Source of the DNA: WTJY01 sp041568735
GTDB lineage: Bacteria; Chloroflexota; Anaerolineae; Promineifilales; Promineifilaceae
Assembly (NCBI GenBank): GCA_041568735.1
Contig: JBFFZG010000001.1
Span: 1 to 64,000, forward strand
Direction: 5' to 3'
Length of the DNA: 64,000 bases
This document shows positions 34,275 through 43,493 of this stretch, one piece after another; the stretch's first letter is position 1; every line of letters starts with the position of its first letter. The translations under genes were made by a program, and so were the position numbers. Below the pieces are notes generated by a model, which worked only from the letters and a program-made list of their open reading frames with translations, was not told the origin of the DNA and did no database searches.

Positions 34275-37200
34275 CTAATCGCTGGCCGGCTCTGCCCCCG
34301 TTTCGGTGCGGGCGATTTCTTCCATCTCCCGCCGTGCCTTGGCCTCAGCGGCCGCCTGCGCCAGCGCATCCAGGATGGCCGGGTCGGTATTGTCGTCAAT
34401 CAGAACCTTGGTCGGGTCGAGGTTTTCCAGGTCGATGACTTCGACCTCCTCTTCGACTTCCTTCTCGGCCTGCGCCTGGAAGAAACCGGTGCCGGCCGGA
34501 ATTAGCTTGCCGATGATGACATTTTCCTTCAAACCAACCAGCTCGTCTTCCTTGCCGGCGATGGCCGCCCCGGCCAGCACCTTGATCGTGTGCTGGAAGG
34601 AGCTGGCCGACAGGAAGCTGTCGGTCTCGAGCGACGCCTTGCTGATTCCCAGGAGGACCGAGCGGGCCGTGGCCGGCTGGCCGCCTTCCGCTTCGACTTC
34701 GGCGTTCATTTCCTCGAACACCTTGGCGTCCACGAGCTCACCGGGCAGCAGCTCGGTGTCGCCCGGAGCGGTCACCTGCACCCGGCTCAGCATTTTGCGG
34801 ATGATGAGCTCGAAATGCTTGTCGTTGATGTTCTGACCCTGCGGCTGGTACACATTCTGCACCTCGCGCAGGAGGTACTGAGTGACGGCGTCGCGCCCCT
34901 GGATCTCCAGGATGCTGTGCGGGTTCTTCGACCCTTCGGTCAGCCGGTCCCCGGCCGCCACCCGATCGTTGTCGCTGACTACCAGGCGCATGCCGGCGGA
35001 AATTTCGTAGTCGTGCTCCTCGCGGCTTTCCCAGGTGACCTTGATCTGGCCGTCTTTGAGCAGCCTGACCTGGCCGCCATGGCGGGCGGTGATCACTTCT
35101 CCTTCCGTTTCGGCCAGGATATCGCCGACACCGACGGTATCGCCGTCGGCGGCCTTCACGTCCCACCCTTCTGGCAGGTCATAGAGGTCATCGATGAGCT
35201 GGGAATTGGTCACGACGACGTGGCGCACTCCATCTACCAGGCGCACCTCGACGGTCCCATCGATTTCCGAAATGACCGCCTCCCCTTTTGGTTTCTGGCG
35301 GGCCTCGAAAAGCTCCTCCACCCGGGGCAGACCCTGGGTGATGTCGCCGCTGGCCTGAGCGGTACCGCCGGTGTGGAAGGTCCGCAGTGTCAGCTGGGTG
35401 CCCGGTTCGCCAATCGACTGAGCGGCGATAATCCCGACCGCCACCCCCTGCTCGACCGGCCGGCCGTCGGCCAGGTCAATGCCGTAGCACTTGGCGCACA
35501 CGCCGAGGCGAAGGTCGCAGGTCATGGGGGAGAAGACGTGAATATCCTCGAAGCCAGCCTCGTCGATGATTTCAGAGGCCTCGTCGGAGATCAGCTCCCC
35601 GGCTTCGACGATGATTTCCCCGGTTTCCGGATGGACGACGGCGTTCACCGCGGTCCGGCCGTAAACCCGGTCGGCCAGGGTCTGCTTGCCGAAGTTTTCT
35701 GAGCGGCGGATGATGATTCCGGTGGTGGCGCCGCAGTCTTCCAAAGAAATGATCAGATCCTGGGCCACGTCGACCAGGCGGCGGGTGAGGTACCCGGCGT
35801 CGGCCGTTCGCAGCGCCGTGTCGGCCAGACCTTTGCGCGAGCCGTGCGTGGAAATGAAGTACTCCAGCGCGGTCAGCCCCTGGCGGAAGTTGGAGGTGAT
35901 CGGCACGGCGATGATCCGCCCCTGCGGGTCGGCCATCAGGCCGCGCATCCCGGCCAGCTGGGTGATCGGGCCGAAACCGCCCTTCGTCGACCCGGAAAGG
36001 GCCATCATGGCGATCGGACCCGACTTATCCATGGCGTCCCGGACGGCCCGTTCGACCTGGTCCTTGGCGCCATTCCACTGCTCGATCGTCCGCTGGTACT
36101 GCTCGTCCTCGGTCAGCAGACCGCGGCGGTACTGCCGGTCGATCTGCTCGACGCGTTCCCGGGCGGTGTCGAGAATCGACTCCCGCTCGTCCGGCACCTT
36201 CAGGTCGAAGAGGGCCATGGTCACCCCGGAATAGGTGGCGTACTGGAAGCCGACATCCTTGATTTTGTCGGCCGTCTTGACCGTCACCTTGTCCCCGAGC
36301 CGGCGGTAAATCCGGTCGAGGAGGGTGTTGACCTGGCCCTTGGCCAGGGATTCATTGGTAAAGCGGAATTCCCGCGGGAGCGCACGATTAAAGATCACCC
36401 GGCCGGCCGACGTCTCGATCACGCGGCGGCGCGCGCGGCCGTCGGCGTAGCGGATCCCTTTTTCGTCAAAATAAGTCGAGGTCAGCAGATTGATTTTGGT
36501 GTGAATGTCGATCATCCCGAGCTGGAAGGCCATTTCCACCTCGTCCAGGCTGCTGAAATTGCGCCCTTCCCCTTTGCGGCCGTCAAACATCTGGGTCAGG
36601 TAGTAGACGCCGAGAACCATGTCCTTCGATGGGCCGACGATCGTCGCCCCATCGGCCGGCTTCAACAGGTTGTTGGTCGCCAGCATGAGTTCTTTGGCTT
36701 CGGTAACCGCCTTTTCAGAAAGCGGCACGTGCACGGCCATCTGGTCCCCGTCGAAGTCGGCATTGAAGGCCGAGCAGACGAGCGGGTGGAGCTGAATGGC
36801 CTTGCCTTCCACCAGTTTGGGCATAAAGGCCTGGATCCCAAGCCGGTGCAGCGTCGGCGCCCGGTTGAGGAGGATCGGCCGTCCCTGGATGACTTCCTCC
36901 AGGACCTCCCAGACCTCCGGCGGCTGCCGTTCGATGACCCGCTTGGCCCCTTTTACATTGCTGGCGTAGCCGTAGTGAATGAGCCGGCTGATGACGAACG
37001 GCCGGAAAAGCTCGAGCGCCATGACTTTCGGCAGGCCGCATTCCCCCATGCGCAGCTTGGGACCGACGACGATGACCGAACGGCCGGAGTAGTCGACGCG
37101 CTTGCCCAGCAGATTGCGGCGGAAGCGCCCTTTCTTCCCTTTCAGCATGTCCGAGAGGGATTTCAGCTCACGGCGGCCGCGGCGACTGAGCGCCTTGCCC

Positions 37201-38630
37201 CGGTGGCTGTTGTCGATCAGACTGTCGACCGCTTCCTGGAGCATCCGCTTTTCGTTGCGGATGATGACGTCCGGCGCCCCGAGCTCGAGCAGCCGCTTGA
37301 GCCGGTTGTTGCGGTTGATGACGCGCCGGTAAAGGTCGTTGAGGTCGGAGGTGGCGAAGCGGCCGCCATCGAGCTGGACCATCGGCCGCAGATCGGGCGG
37401 GATAACCGGCAGCACAGTCAGGATCATCCATTCCGGCCGGTTGCCGCTCTTGCGCAGTGCTTCGACGACCATCAGGCGGCGGGTCGCCCGCTTGGCGGCC
37501 TGCTTGGAGCGGCTCGTCCGCACCTCGCGCCAGAGCTCCCGGGAGAGGGTCTCCAGATCCATCGAGCGCAGGATATCATGGAAGGCCTCGGCCCCCATGC
37601 CGGCTTTAAAAACGTTGCCGAATTTGCTCTTGTATTCGCGGTATTCCGTTTCATTAAGGAACTGCCCCTGGACCAGCCCCTCGAGCTGTTCCCGGGTCAG
37701 GATTCCCTGCTGGCGCAGCCGCTCCATATCGCCGGCCATCTGGTCCCGGTAGCGCATGGCGACGCCGGCCGCTTCTTCGCGCAGCTGGTTGATTTCACGC
37801 TCCAGGTCGGCCCCATGAGCCTGGCGCTCCGCCTCGTTTTCCTGCTGAATCTGGTTGAGCCGATCCGTCGTGATATCTTTGACCATGGCGGTGTGCTCGC
37901 GGCCAATTTTATCCCCTTCTTTGGCGATCACGACGTTGTTCAGGGAGATCTCTTCTTTGGTTTTTTTGTCTTTCAGATTGCCGAGGCGGGTTTCAATCGC
38001 CTTGGCTTCCTGGACAGCCTCGTCGGTGGCCGCGGCCAGCCGCTCATCAAAGGTTTCCTTCAGGCTGCTCATTTCGGCTTCCAGTTCGGCCAGCCGCTGA
38101 TTCAGCTCCTGGTTTTCCTGGTCGACCTTGAGCTGCATCTCCTCGTCCATGCGCGCTTCGGCCTCTTCGAGCTCCTCCTGCAGGCGGGTCAGCGCCCGCT
38201 GGCGCGCATCTTCGTCGACGGAAATCACGACATACTGGGCGAAGTAGAGGACCCGGTCGAGGTTGCGCCGGGAGATATTGAGCAGAAGCCCCAGGTAGCT
38301 CGGCACCCGCCGGGTGTACCAGACATGGGCCACCGGAGCCGCCAGTTCGATATGCCCCAGCCGTTCGCGGCGGACGGAAGATCGGGTGACTTCCACGCCG
38401 CATTTGTCACAGACGATGCCACGATAGCGAATATTTTTGTATTTTCCGCAGTAGCACTGCCAGTCGCGCGTTGGTCCAAAAATCGCCTCGCAAAACAACC
38501 CATCTTTTTCCGGGCGGAGACGACGATAGTTGATCGTCTCCGGTTTTGTCACTTCACCATACGACCAGGAACGGATGTGATCGGGTGAAGCAAGGCTGAT
38601 ACGCAAAGAACGGAATTCGGTGTTTTCCAC
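34275..38630 (-). CDS. rpoC: DNA-directed RNA polymerase subunit beta'
   Basis: The catalytic clamp subunit of RNA polymerase, 1451 residues. It has the N-terminal zinc site (CYCGKY then CDKCGVEV), the absolutely conserved NADFDGDQMAVH triad that holds the catalytic Mg2+, the bridge-helix region, and the second zinc site (DCGATTG then CDLRLGVCAKC). The start is GTG 38630 (product MENTEFRSLRIS): GGGAGGT sits six bases ahead. An apparent TTG start at 38651 is too early. Residues about 140-305 form a coiled-coil insertion not found in E. coli. rpoB, which normally precedes rpoC, is not beside it. Confidence 0.97.
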   Translation of the reverse strand: MENTEFRSLRISLASPDHIRSWSYGEVTKPETINYRRLRPEKDGLFCEAIFGPTRDWQCYCGKYKNIRYRGIVCDKCGVEVTRSSVRRERLGHIELAAPVAHVWYTRRVPSYLGLLLNISRRNLDRVLYFAQYVVISVDEDARQRALTRLQEELEEAEARMDEEMQLKVDQENQELNQRLAELEAEMSSLKETFDERLAAATDEAVQEAKAIETRLGNLKDKKTKEEISLNNVVIAKEGDKIGREHTAMVKDITTDRLNQIQQENEAERQAHGADLEREINQLREEAAGVAMRYRDQMAGDMERLRQQGILTREQLEGLVQGQFLNETEYREYKSKFGNVFKAGMGAEAFHDILRSMDLETLSRELWREVRTSRSKQAAKRATRRLMVVEALRKSGNRPEWMILTVLPVIPPDLRPMVQLDGGRFATSDLNDLYRRVINRNNRLKRLLELGAPDVIIRNEKRMLQEAVDSLIDNSHRGKALSRRGRRELKSLSDMLKGKKGRFRRNLLGKRVDYSGRSVIVVGPKLRMGECGLPKVMALELFRPFVISRLIHYGYASNVKGAKRVIERQPPEVWEVLEEVIQGRPILLNRAPTLHRLGIQAFMPKLVEGKAIQLHPLVCSAFNADFDGDQMAVHVPLSEKAVTEAKELMLATNNLLKPADGATIVGPSKDMVLGVYYLTQMFDGRKGEGRNFSSLDEVEMAFQLGMIDIHTKINLLTSTYFDEKGIRYADGRARRRVIETSAGRVIFNRALPREFRFTNESLAKGQVNTLLDRIYRRLGDKVTVKTADKIKDVGFQYATYSGVTMALFDLKVPDERESILDTARERVEQIDRQYRRGLLTEDEQYQRTIEQWNGAKDQVERAVRDAMDKSGPIAMMALSGSTKGGFGPITQLAGMRGLMADPQGRIIAVPITSNFRQGLTALEYFISTHGSRKGLADTALRTADAGYLTRRLVDVAQDLIISLEDCGATTGIIIRRSENFGKQTLADRVYGRTAVNAVVHPETGEIIVEAGELISDEASEIIDEAGFEDIHVFSPMTCDLRLGVCAKCYGIDLADGRPVEQGVAVGIIAAQSIGEPGTQLTLRTFHTGGTAQASGDITQGLPRVEELFEARQKPKGEAVISEIDGTVEVRLVDGVRHVVVTNSQLIDDLYDLPEGWDVKAADGDTVGVGDILAETEGEVITARHGGQVRLLKDGQIKVTWESREEHDYEISAGMRLVVSDNDRVAAGDRLTEGSKNPHSILEIQGRDAVTQYLLREVQNVYQPQGQNINDKHFELIIRKMLSRVQVTAPGDTELLPGELVDAKVFEEMNAEVEAEGGQPATARSVLLGISKASLETDSFLSASSFQHTIKVLAGAAIAGKEDELVGLKENVIIGKLIPAGTGFFQAQAEKEVEEEVEVIDLENLDPTKVLIDDNTDPAILDALAQAAAEAKARREMEEIARTETGAEPASD

Positions 38631-39099
38631 TGGGTGACCTCCCAAAGTCAACGATTATTCTAAGCTCCGACACCGCATTGAAATATCTTGAACGGAGTTT
38701 CGCTTGTGAGGCTGACCCCACAGAAACGGAGATGGACATGCAGACCCGGCTCGACACCTGTTAACCCCGGTCTCCATGCAGTTGAATTTGCTGCCATTTA
38801 AATTCGATTCGATGAAATGAAATTTTTAGGACGGGCGCAGGCCGCCATCGCCCACCTGCCAGCAGTTCCTAAACGCGCAAAAGAGCGTATGGCCAGAGGC
38901 CAACGCTCTCGGTTGCCTGAATTGGATTGCTATTATTCTTTCACCGCCAACGGTATCTATTATAGTTTCGGGGCGTTCGGTGTCAAACTTAGAAATATAC
39001 ATCTAATCTTCGAATTCCGCAACCCCCCAATTTTCACCGGATTTCCCGCAGGGCAGGTCGAGGCCGCCCGGGCCGCCCCCCGTTTTTCTCATCTGCCGC
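38631..39099 (-). promoter_or_regulatory. Long rpoC leader region with attenuator-like hairpin
   Basis: A 469-bp stretch with no supported gene. It holds the rpoC promoter (38959-38986) and a leader of about 320 nt. Near +43 to +70 of the predicted mRNA a hairpin occurs: AGAGCGT-t-GGCC, loop TCT, GGCC-at-ACGCTCT (38909-38882), followed by TTTTG. That is terminator-like with a short U tract, so it could attenuate rpoC transcription. The end of the leader carries the GGGAGGT ribosome-binding site at 38643-38637. The plus-strand frame 38817-39197 has no homology and is rejected. Confidence 0.5.
38959..38986 (-). promoter_or_regulatory. Strong predicted promoter of rpoC
   Basis: Perfect TTGACA (38986-38981), 16 bp, perfect TATAAT (38964-38959) on the minus strand, the best consensus match in the window. 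It explains how rpoC is expressed without an upstream rpoB. Confidence 0.75.
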
Positions 39100-39516
39100 T
39101 CATACAGAACGGCCGGCCAGCAGGCGTGTCGCCGCGGATCGCAGCGCCTGGGCCAGGCGCCGGGTCCGGCTCGGCCGCGGCCGGAAGGGGCGCCTGAGGC
39201 GCTTCTCCCACCAGGGGCCCCCCCGATACTCGAGGAGCTGCCACCCCTGCCGGCGCAGATCGGTCACCAGGTCCTCGACCATCCCGTCGAGGGCGGGCAG
39301 GCGGCGGGTGGAAAAAATATCGACGCCCATAACCGTGCTGGCCATGGGAATCTCGCGGGAGGTCGCCGCGATGTAGGAGCCGTCTGGCCCGGAGGCGACG
39401 GCCCTGAAATAGGTCCAGGCCAGGGCTGGCATGCCGATTTGTCCCGCCGTGCCCAGATCATTGCGCAGCCGGATTTCGACCTGGCAGTACTCCCACTGCT
39501 CGCCGGCGGCGGTCAT
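39100..39516 (-). CDS. Hypothetical protein, coupled to the zinc-ribbon gene
   Basis: A 138-residue protein of unknown function. ATG 39516 overlaps the stop of the upstream gene (ATGA), so translation is coupled; a longer frame from 39558 is less likely. It starts MTAAGEQWEYCQVEIRL and has GWQLLEYRGGPWWEKR towards the end, followed by an Arg-rich tail rich in Pro. The WEYCQVE / GWQLLEY pattern resembles small bacterial DUF4177-like beta proteins, which often have W-E-Y-x-x-x at the start and G-W-E/Q-L later, but this is only a resemblance. Confidence 0.65.
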   Translation of the reverse strand: MTAAGEQWEYCQVEIRLRNDLGTAGQIGMPALAWTYFRAVASGPDGSYIAATSREIPMASTVMGVDIFSTRRLPALDGMVEDLVTDLRRQGWQLLEYRGGPWWEKRLRRPFRPRPSRTRRLAQALRSAATRLLAGRSV

Positions 39517-40808
39517 GTCCCGGCCGGCGGCCTGGTGGCCGTCACCGTCGACCCGCAAAAATCACAGACGACCCGGCTGACCCCCCGCGGCTGAATCGGA
39601 ATGGCGGCGAAGCAGAAGGGACATTTTTCCGGCAGGGCAGCTGTGCTGGCGGCCGCCGTCTCCGCTTCTTCGACAAATGCCTCGGCCCGGTCCCGGTCGA
39701 TTTCACCGGTCTGCACCCGCTTGATCATCGCCGCCCAGGCGGCCGATTCGTGCCCCAGGATGTGGAAACGGGCCCGCGACATGGGTGCGCTGGCGCTGAA
39801 AATGAGCTCCAGGATGTCGTCCTTGCGCATGCTGAGGAAGCCCCGCCCCTCTTTCGCATGGGCGACCTCCTGGATTTCGCGAACCGGCACGTCGATCAAC
39901 AGTTTCTGGAGAACCTCTGAGTCGGTCGTGATGAACAGAAATTTCTTGGTGGCTACTTCTTCTTTTTGCTCGAAGAGCAGCCGCTGGTCGGTCAGGTAGA
40001 GGATGCCGTCCGGCCCGTCATCTTTGCCATCCTGCTCCCACTCCGCTTCCACGGCCAGGAGCGGCCCTTCGGCTGGATGCAGTTTAATTTCCGGCGACTG
40101 CTCGAGGTGCTGAATCATCCACTCCGCCCGGTGCACCGCGACCTGGACTTCGCCCAGGCCGGCCTGCGTTCCCTGGAAGAGCGAGCTGACACTCCCCCGA
40201 ACCGAGGCCACCGCCTGGCGGGCGGACTGGAGCGCCGATTCGGCCTGGTCGAGCAGCGGCGCGCTCGGCCGTCCCATCTGGCCGATAAACTGCTGCACCG
40301 GGTGCAGCTGACGGTCGAGCTGGAAAATCCCCTCTCGCAGCTGGCGTTCGATCGTCGGGCGCACCCGGGTGTCCCATTCGTCGTCCAGCGACTCGAGCCG
40401 ATCCTCCAGCTGCCCGGCGTGGACATACCCGCGCCGGCGGAGATCATCGAGCTGGGCCGGCAGGCGGGTAAACTGCTCCTCAATCCGGCCAAGCTCCTGG
40501 TAGATATCCTCGAGATTGGCCTCGCGATCGACCCGCAAAAATTCGTTTTCCAGAGACTGAAAGCGCACCAGCAGCGGATCGACCTCGGCCGCCGGCGCCT
40601 GCCGCCGCATAACCGGTGGAGGAACGGCCCGCGGCCCCGGTCGGGGCAGCGGGTTGGATGCCCGGGCGGCCGCCCGCACGGCCTGGTTTTTGCGCCGGTT
40701 GTTGAGCTGGCGCCGTCGAAAGACATCCTCGGCCGAGGGGCGAGCCGGACGCGAGGCGCCGGCGCGGGGTTTCGAGCCCTTCCCTTTTTGACCGCGTCCG
40801 AGAGACAT
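39513..40808 (-). CDS. Hypothetical protein with helical core, PH/GRAM-like segment and C-terminal zinc ribbon
   Basis: A 431-residue protein. Residues 1-75 are basic and disordered; about 80-245 are helical; 255-365 look like a bacterial PH/GRAM-like beta domain (ILYLTDQRLLFEQK then VREIQEVAHAKEG); the end carries CPFC and CDFC, a four-Cys zinc ribbon. The layout resembles proteins that read lipid or protein state, but no function is known. AAGGAGC precedes the ATG. It is 96 bp after prfB, with an inverted repeat between, and is coupled to the 39100 gene. Confidence 0.75.
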   Translation of the reverse strand: MSLGRGQKGKGSKPRAGASRPARPSAEDVFRRRQLNNRRKNQAVRAAARASNPLPRPGPRAVPPPVMRRQAPAAEVDPLLVRFQSLENEFLRVDREANLEDIYQELGRIEEQFTRLPAQLDDLRRRGYVHAGQLEDRLESLDDEWDTRVRPTIERQLREGIFQLDRQLHPVQQFIGQMGRPSAPLLDQAESALQSARQAVASVRGSVSSLFQGTQAGLGEVQVAVHRAEWMIQHLEQSPEIKLHPAEGPLLAVEAEWEQDGKDDGPDGILYLTDQRLLFEQKEEVATKKFLFITTDSEVLQKLLIDVPVREIQEVAHAKEGRGFLSMRKDDILELIFSASAPMSRARFHILGHESAAWAAMIKRVQTGEIDRDRAEAFVEEAETAAASTAALPEKCPFCFAAIPIQPRGVSRVVCDFCGSTVTATRPPAGT

Positions 40809-40828
40809 GAGTTTGCTCCTTGTTGAAA

Positions 40829-40846
40829 GGGCAGCCAGGGCTGCCC
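40829..40846. other. Short perfect hairpin between prfB and the zinc-ribbon gene
   Basis: GGGCAGCC-AG-GGCTGCCC. On the minus strand only TTTC follows, so it is at best a weak terminator or an mRNA-processing hairpin. Confidence 0.3.
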
Positions 40847-40904
40847 GGTTGGGTTCGCTGCCTGTCAGCGAGGGCGACGCGGCGGCCTCCTCCCGCTGAC
40901 CCTG

Positions 40905-42006
40905 TTAATTTTCCAGGACCGCCCCGTCGATCGCATCCTTGAGGTAGGCCTCCATGAATCCGTCCAGGTCGCCGTCGAGCACGGCCGATGGATTGCCCGT
41001 TTCGAACCGGGTGCGGTGATCCTTCACCATCTTGTACGGGTGGAGCACGTAGCTGCGAATCTGGCTGCCCCAGCCGGCGTCGACATCCTCCCCTTTGAGC
41101 TCGGCGATCTCCTCCTGCTGCTTCTGCTCGGCGAGAGCGTACAGCTGGGATTTCAAGATTTTGAGGGCTGTCTCCATATTCTGGGTCAGCGAGCGCTGAT
41201 TCTGGCAGGAGACGACGAGCCCGGTCGGCAAGTGCTTGATCCGCACGGCCGTTTCGTTCTTCTGAACGTGCTGGCCGCCGGCCCCGCTCGCTTTGAATCG
41301 CTGAACTTCGAGATCTTTTTCGTTGATTTCGATGTCGATCTCTTCCGCGATGTCGGGCCAGATTTCGACCTTGGCGAACGAGGTATGGCGGCGAGAAGAG
41401 GCGTCGTATGGGGAGATGCGCACCAGGCGGTGAACCCCCCGCTCCGAGCGAAGCCGGCCATAAACGTACGCCCCCTTGATGCCGAGGGTGACGCTCTTGA
41501 TGCCGGCCTCATCGCCCGGGCTTTCGTCGATCACTTCGACCTGGAAGCCGGTGGTTTCGGCCCAGCGGGTGTACATGCGCAGCAGCATCTGGGCCCAATC
41601 CTGGGCTTCGGTTCCCCCGGCCCCGGCGTGAATGGCCAGGATCGCGTCGCTGTCGTCATGCTCCCCGGAAAAGAGGGTTTCAAACTCGAGCCGGCCGACT
41701 TTTTTGCGCAGCTGGGCGACTTCTCCGGCCAGTTCGACCAGCAGATCTTCGTCGGCCAGCAGGAGCAGCTCGTGCGTGTCCTTCAGATGGGTGTGAACCG
41801 TCTCCCAGCTGTTGACCTGCTGGCGCAGCCGGGTGATTTCCCGCATGATTTTCTGGGCGTGATCCGGGTTGTCCCAGAACCCGGCCTGGGAGGCTTCCGC
41901 CTCCAGAGTTTCAATCTTTTGCACCTTTAGAGGGACGTCAAAGCCGCCTCCGCAGATTTTCAATCGTTTCCGTCAGCGCTTCGACTTCCTGCAGTAATTC
42001 TTCCAT
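40905..42006 (-). CDS. prfB: Peptide chain release factor 2, made by programmed +1 frameshift
   Basis: RF2 ends translation at UAA and UGA. Translation starts at ATG 42006 (MEELLQEVEALTETIEN), reads 22 codons to CTT (41943-41941), meets TGA (41940-41938), and continues +1 at GAC. The joined product is 366 residues. It has the peptidyl-hydrolysis motif AGGQHVQ and the stop-recognition loop SPYDASSRRHTSF, where the usual RF2 tripeptide SPF is SPY. AGGAG lies ahead of the ATG. Last gene of xseA-xseB-ftsY-prfB, 57 bp after ftsY. Annotating it from 41963 alone would be an error. Confidence 0.95.
41937..41954 (-). promoter_or_regulatory. RF2 programmed +1 frameshift site
   Basis: The minus strand reads GGAGG-CGG-CTT-TGA-C: a Shine-Dalgarno-like GGAGG three bases before the CTT slippery codon, then in-frame TGA followed by C. 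This is the geometry of the E. coli prfB site, in which low RF2 lets the ribosome slip. Confidence 0.93.
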
Positions 42007-42063
42007 GAGATTTCTCCTGATAGGGCGGTTTTCTGGTCCACCCGGTTTAGACCGGCCGGCCGT

Positions 42064-43143
42064 TTATTCATTTTTGCCGAAGCGAAACCAGCCGCGCCGG
42101 CCGCTTTTTTCGCCGTTTTCCGGCGCTTCTTCCCGCTCAGCCGGACTGGCGTCGGATGCGGCTTCCGGCTCCGGAGCCGGTTCGACGGCCGGTGCCGGTG
42201 CCGGCCGCGCCATTTTGCTGCTGGCCGCCTGTGTCCCCTTGTCTTCGAAAAGGGCCGCTACAAATTCATCCGGATCAAAGGGAGCAATATCTTCCATCCG
42301 CTCTCCGGTGCCGATAAAGCGCACCGGCAGGCCGAGGTCGCGGTAAATGGAAAACACCATCCCCCCTTTGGCCGTCCCGTCCAGCTTGGTCAGGATGACA
42401 CCCGTGACCCGGGTCGATTCCTTAAACTGGCGGGCCTGGGTCAGCGCGTTCTGACCGGTGGGGGCGTCGATGACGAGCAGAACCTCGTGGGGGGCGTTGT
42501 GCACGCTCTTGCGGCAGACGCCGTAGACTTTTTCCAGCTCCCGCATCAGGTTGTATTTGGTGTGCAGGCGGCCGGCGGTGTCGACAAAAATCAGGTCATA
42601 TCCGCGGCCGCGCGCTGCCCGAATGCCGTCATAAGCCATGGCGGCTGGATCCTGGCCGGGCTGGCCGGCGATGATCGGCACCTCGGCCCGGTCGCTCCAG
42701 ACTTTGAGCTGATCAATGGCCGCGGCGCGAAAGGTATCGGCGGCCACGACAGCGACCCGGCGCCCGCGCTGCCTGTAGTAGGCGGCCAGCTTGCCGATCG
42801 AAGTCGTCTTGCCGGAACCGTTGACGCCGACGACCATCACCACGGTTATTTCGCGGGGCTCTTCGAGTTCAAAGGTCTCCGGGCTGACCAGCAGGGCGCG
42901 GAGCTCCTGGCGCAGCGCCCCAATCAGCTGCTCCTTGCGGCTGATCCCTTCCTGGCTGACCCGCTCGCGCAGCATCTCGACCACGTGCAGCGTCGTGTCA
43001 ACCCCGAGGTCGGCCTGAATCAGGAGCGCCTCGAGATCCTCCCAGGTTTCCTCGTCGATTTCGCCCATGCCCAGGGCGTTGACGATCTGCCCGAAAGTCG
43101 ACTGCCGGGTCTTTTTTAATGAATCGCGAATCGATTGAAACAT
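42064..43143 (-). CDS. ftsY: Signal recognition particle receptor FtsY
   Basis: The SRP receptor GTPase that docks ribosome-SRP complexes at the membrane. The 359-residue protein has a short N domain, G1 GVNGSGKTT near 106, the DTFRAAA motif, DTAGRLH and TKLDGTAKGG. Unlike E. coli FtsY it has no long acidic N-terminal A domain; instead a 55-residue C-terminal tail rich in Pro, Ala and Glu ends in SGRRGWFRFGKNE. That basic/aromatic end might be the membrane contact here. It lies between xseB (52 bp) and prfB (57 bp). Confidence 0.95.
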   Translation of the reverse strand: MFQSIRDSLKKTRQSTFGQIVNALGMGEIDEETWEDLEALLIQADLGVDTTLHVVEMLRERVSQEGISRKEQLIGALRQELRALLVSPETFELEEPREITVVMVVGVNGSGKTTSIGKLAAYYRQRGRRVAVVAADTFRAAAIDQLKVWSDRAEVPIIAGQPGQDPAAMAYDGIRAARGRGYDLIFVDTAGRLHTKYNLMRELEKVYGVCRKSVHNAPHEVLLVIDAPTGQNALTQARQFKESTRVTGVILTKLDGTAKGGMVFSIYRDLGLPVRFIGTGERMEDIAPFDPDEFVAALFEDKGTQAASSKMARPAPAPAVEPAPEPEAASDASPAEREEAPENGEKSGRRGWFRFGKNE

Positions 43144-43195
43144 ATGCTTGCGATCGGGGCGAACAGCCGCCGGATCCCTTCTGGTGCGGCCAGAC

Positions 43196-43420
43196 TCATT
43201 CTTCCGGCTGATCCGTTAATTCGGCGATCTCCCCGTCCTCGGTTAAAAATTCTATCCGTAAAGCCGCCTGTTCGAGGTATTCCTGGCAATATCGAGCCAA
43301 TTTCTGACCCCGTTCATATAAAGAGAGGGATTCTTCCAGGGTCAGATCCCCGGCTTCGAGCCGGGCCACCGCCTCTTCCAGCGCGCGCAGCGCCTCTTCA
43401 AATGTCAGTTCTTCTTCCAC
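43196..43420 (-). CDS. xseB: Exodeoxyribonuclease VII small subunit
   Basis: A 74-residue helical-hairpin subunit that binds along XseA to form exonuclease VII, which degrades single-stranded DNA. It has the family core LTFEEALRALEEAVARLEAG followed by LTLEESLSLYERG and ends acidic (TDQPEE). The start is GTG 43420 with GGAGAG six bases ahead. It lies 73 bp downstream of xseA. Confidence 0.94.
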   Translation of the reverse strand: MEEELTFEEALRALEEAVARLEAGDLTLEESLSLYERGQKLARYCQEYLEQAALRIEFLTEDGEIAELTDQPEE

Positions 43421-43493
43421 AGGTTCTCTCCAGCGCGACTGTGTTTCTTTATTTTACCAGGGATTGGCCGCCGCCGGCCGGAATGAGGCCCGA

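Noticed and set aside
35844..38588. 914-codon open frame on the plus strand
   Set aside because: Antisense to rpoC, with no recognisable domain.
41905..41963. Start of prfB at 41963
   Set aside because: This would omit the true start and the frameshift site; the upstream frame from 42006 encodes the conserved RF2 N-terminus.
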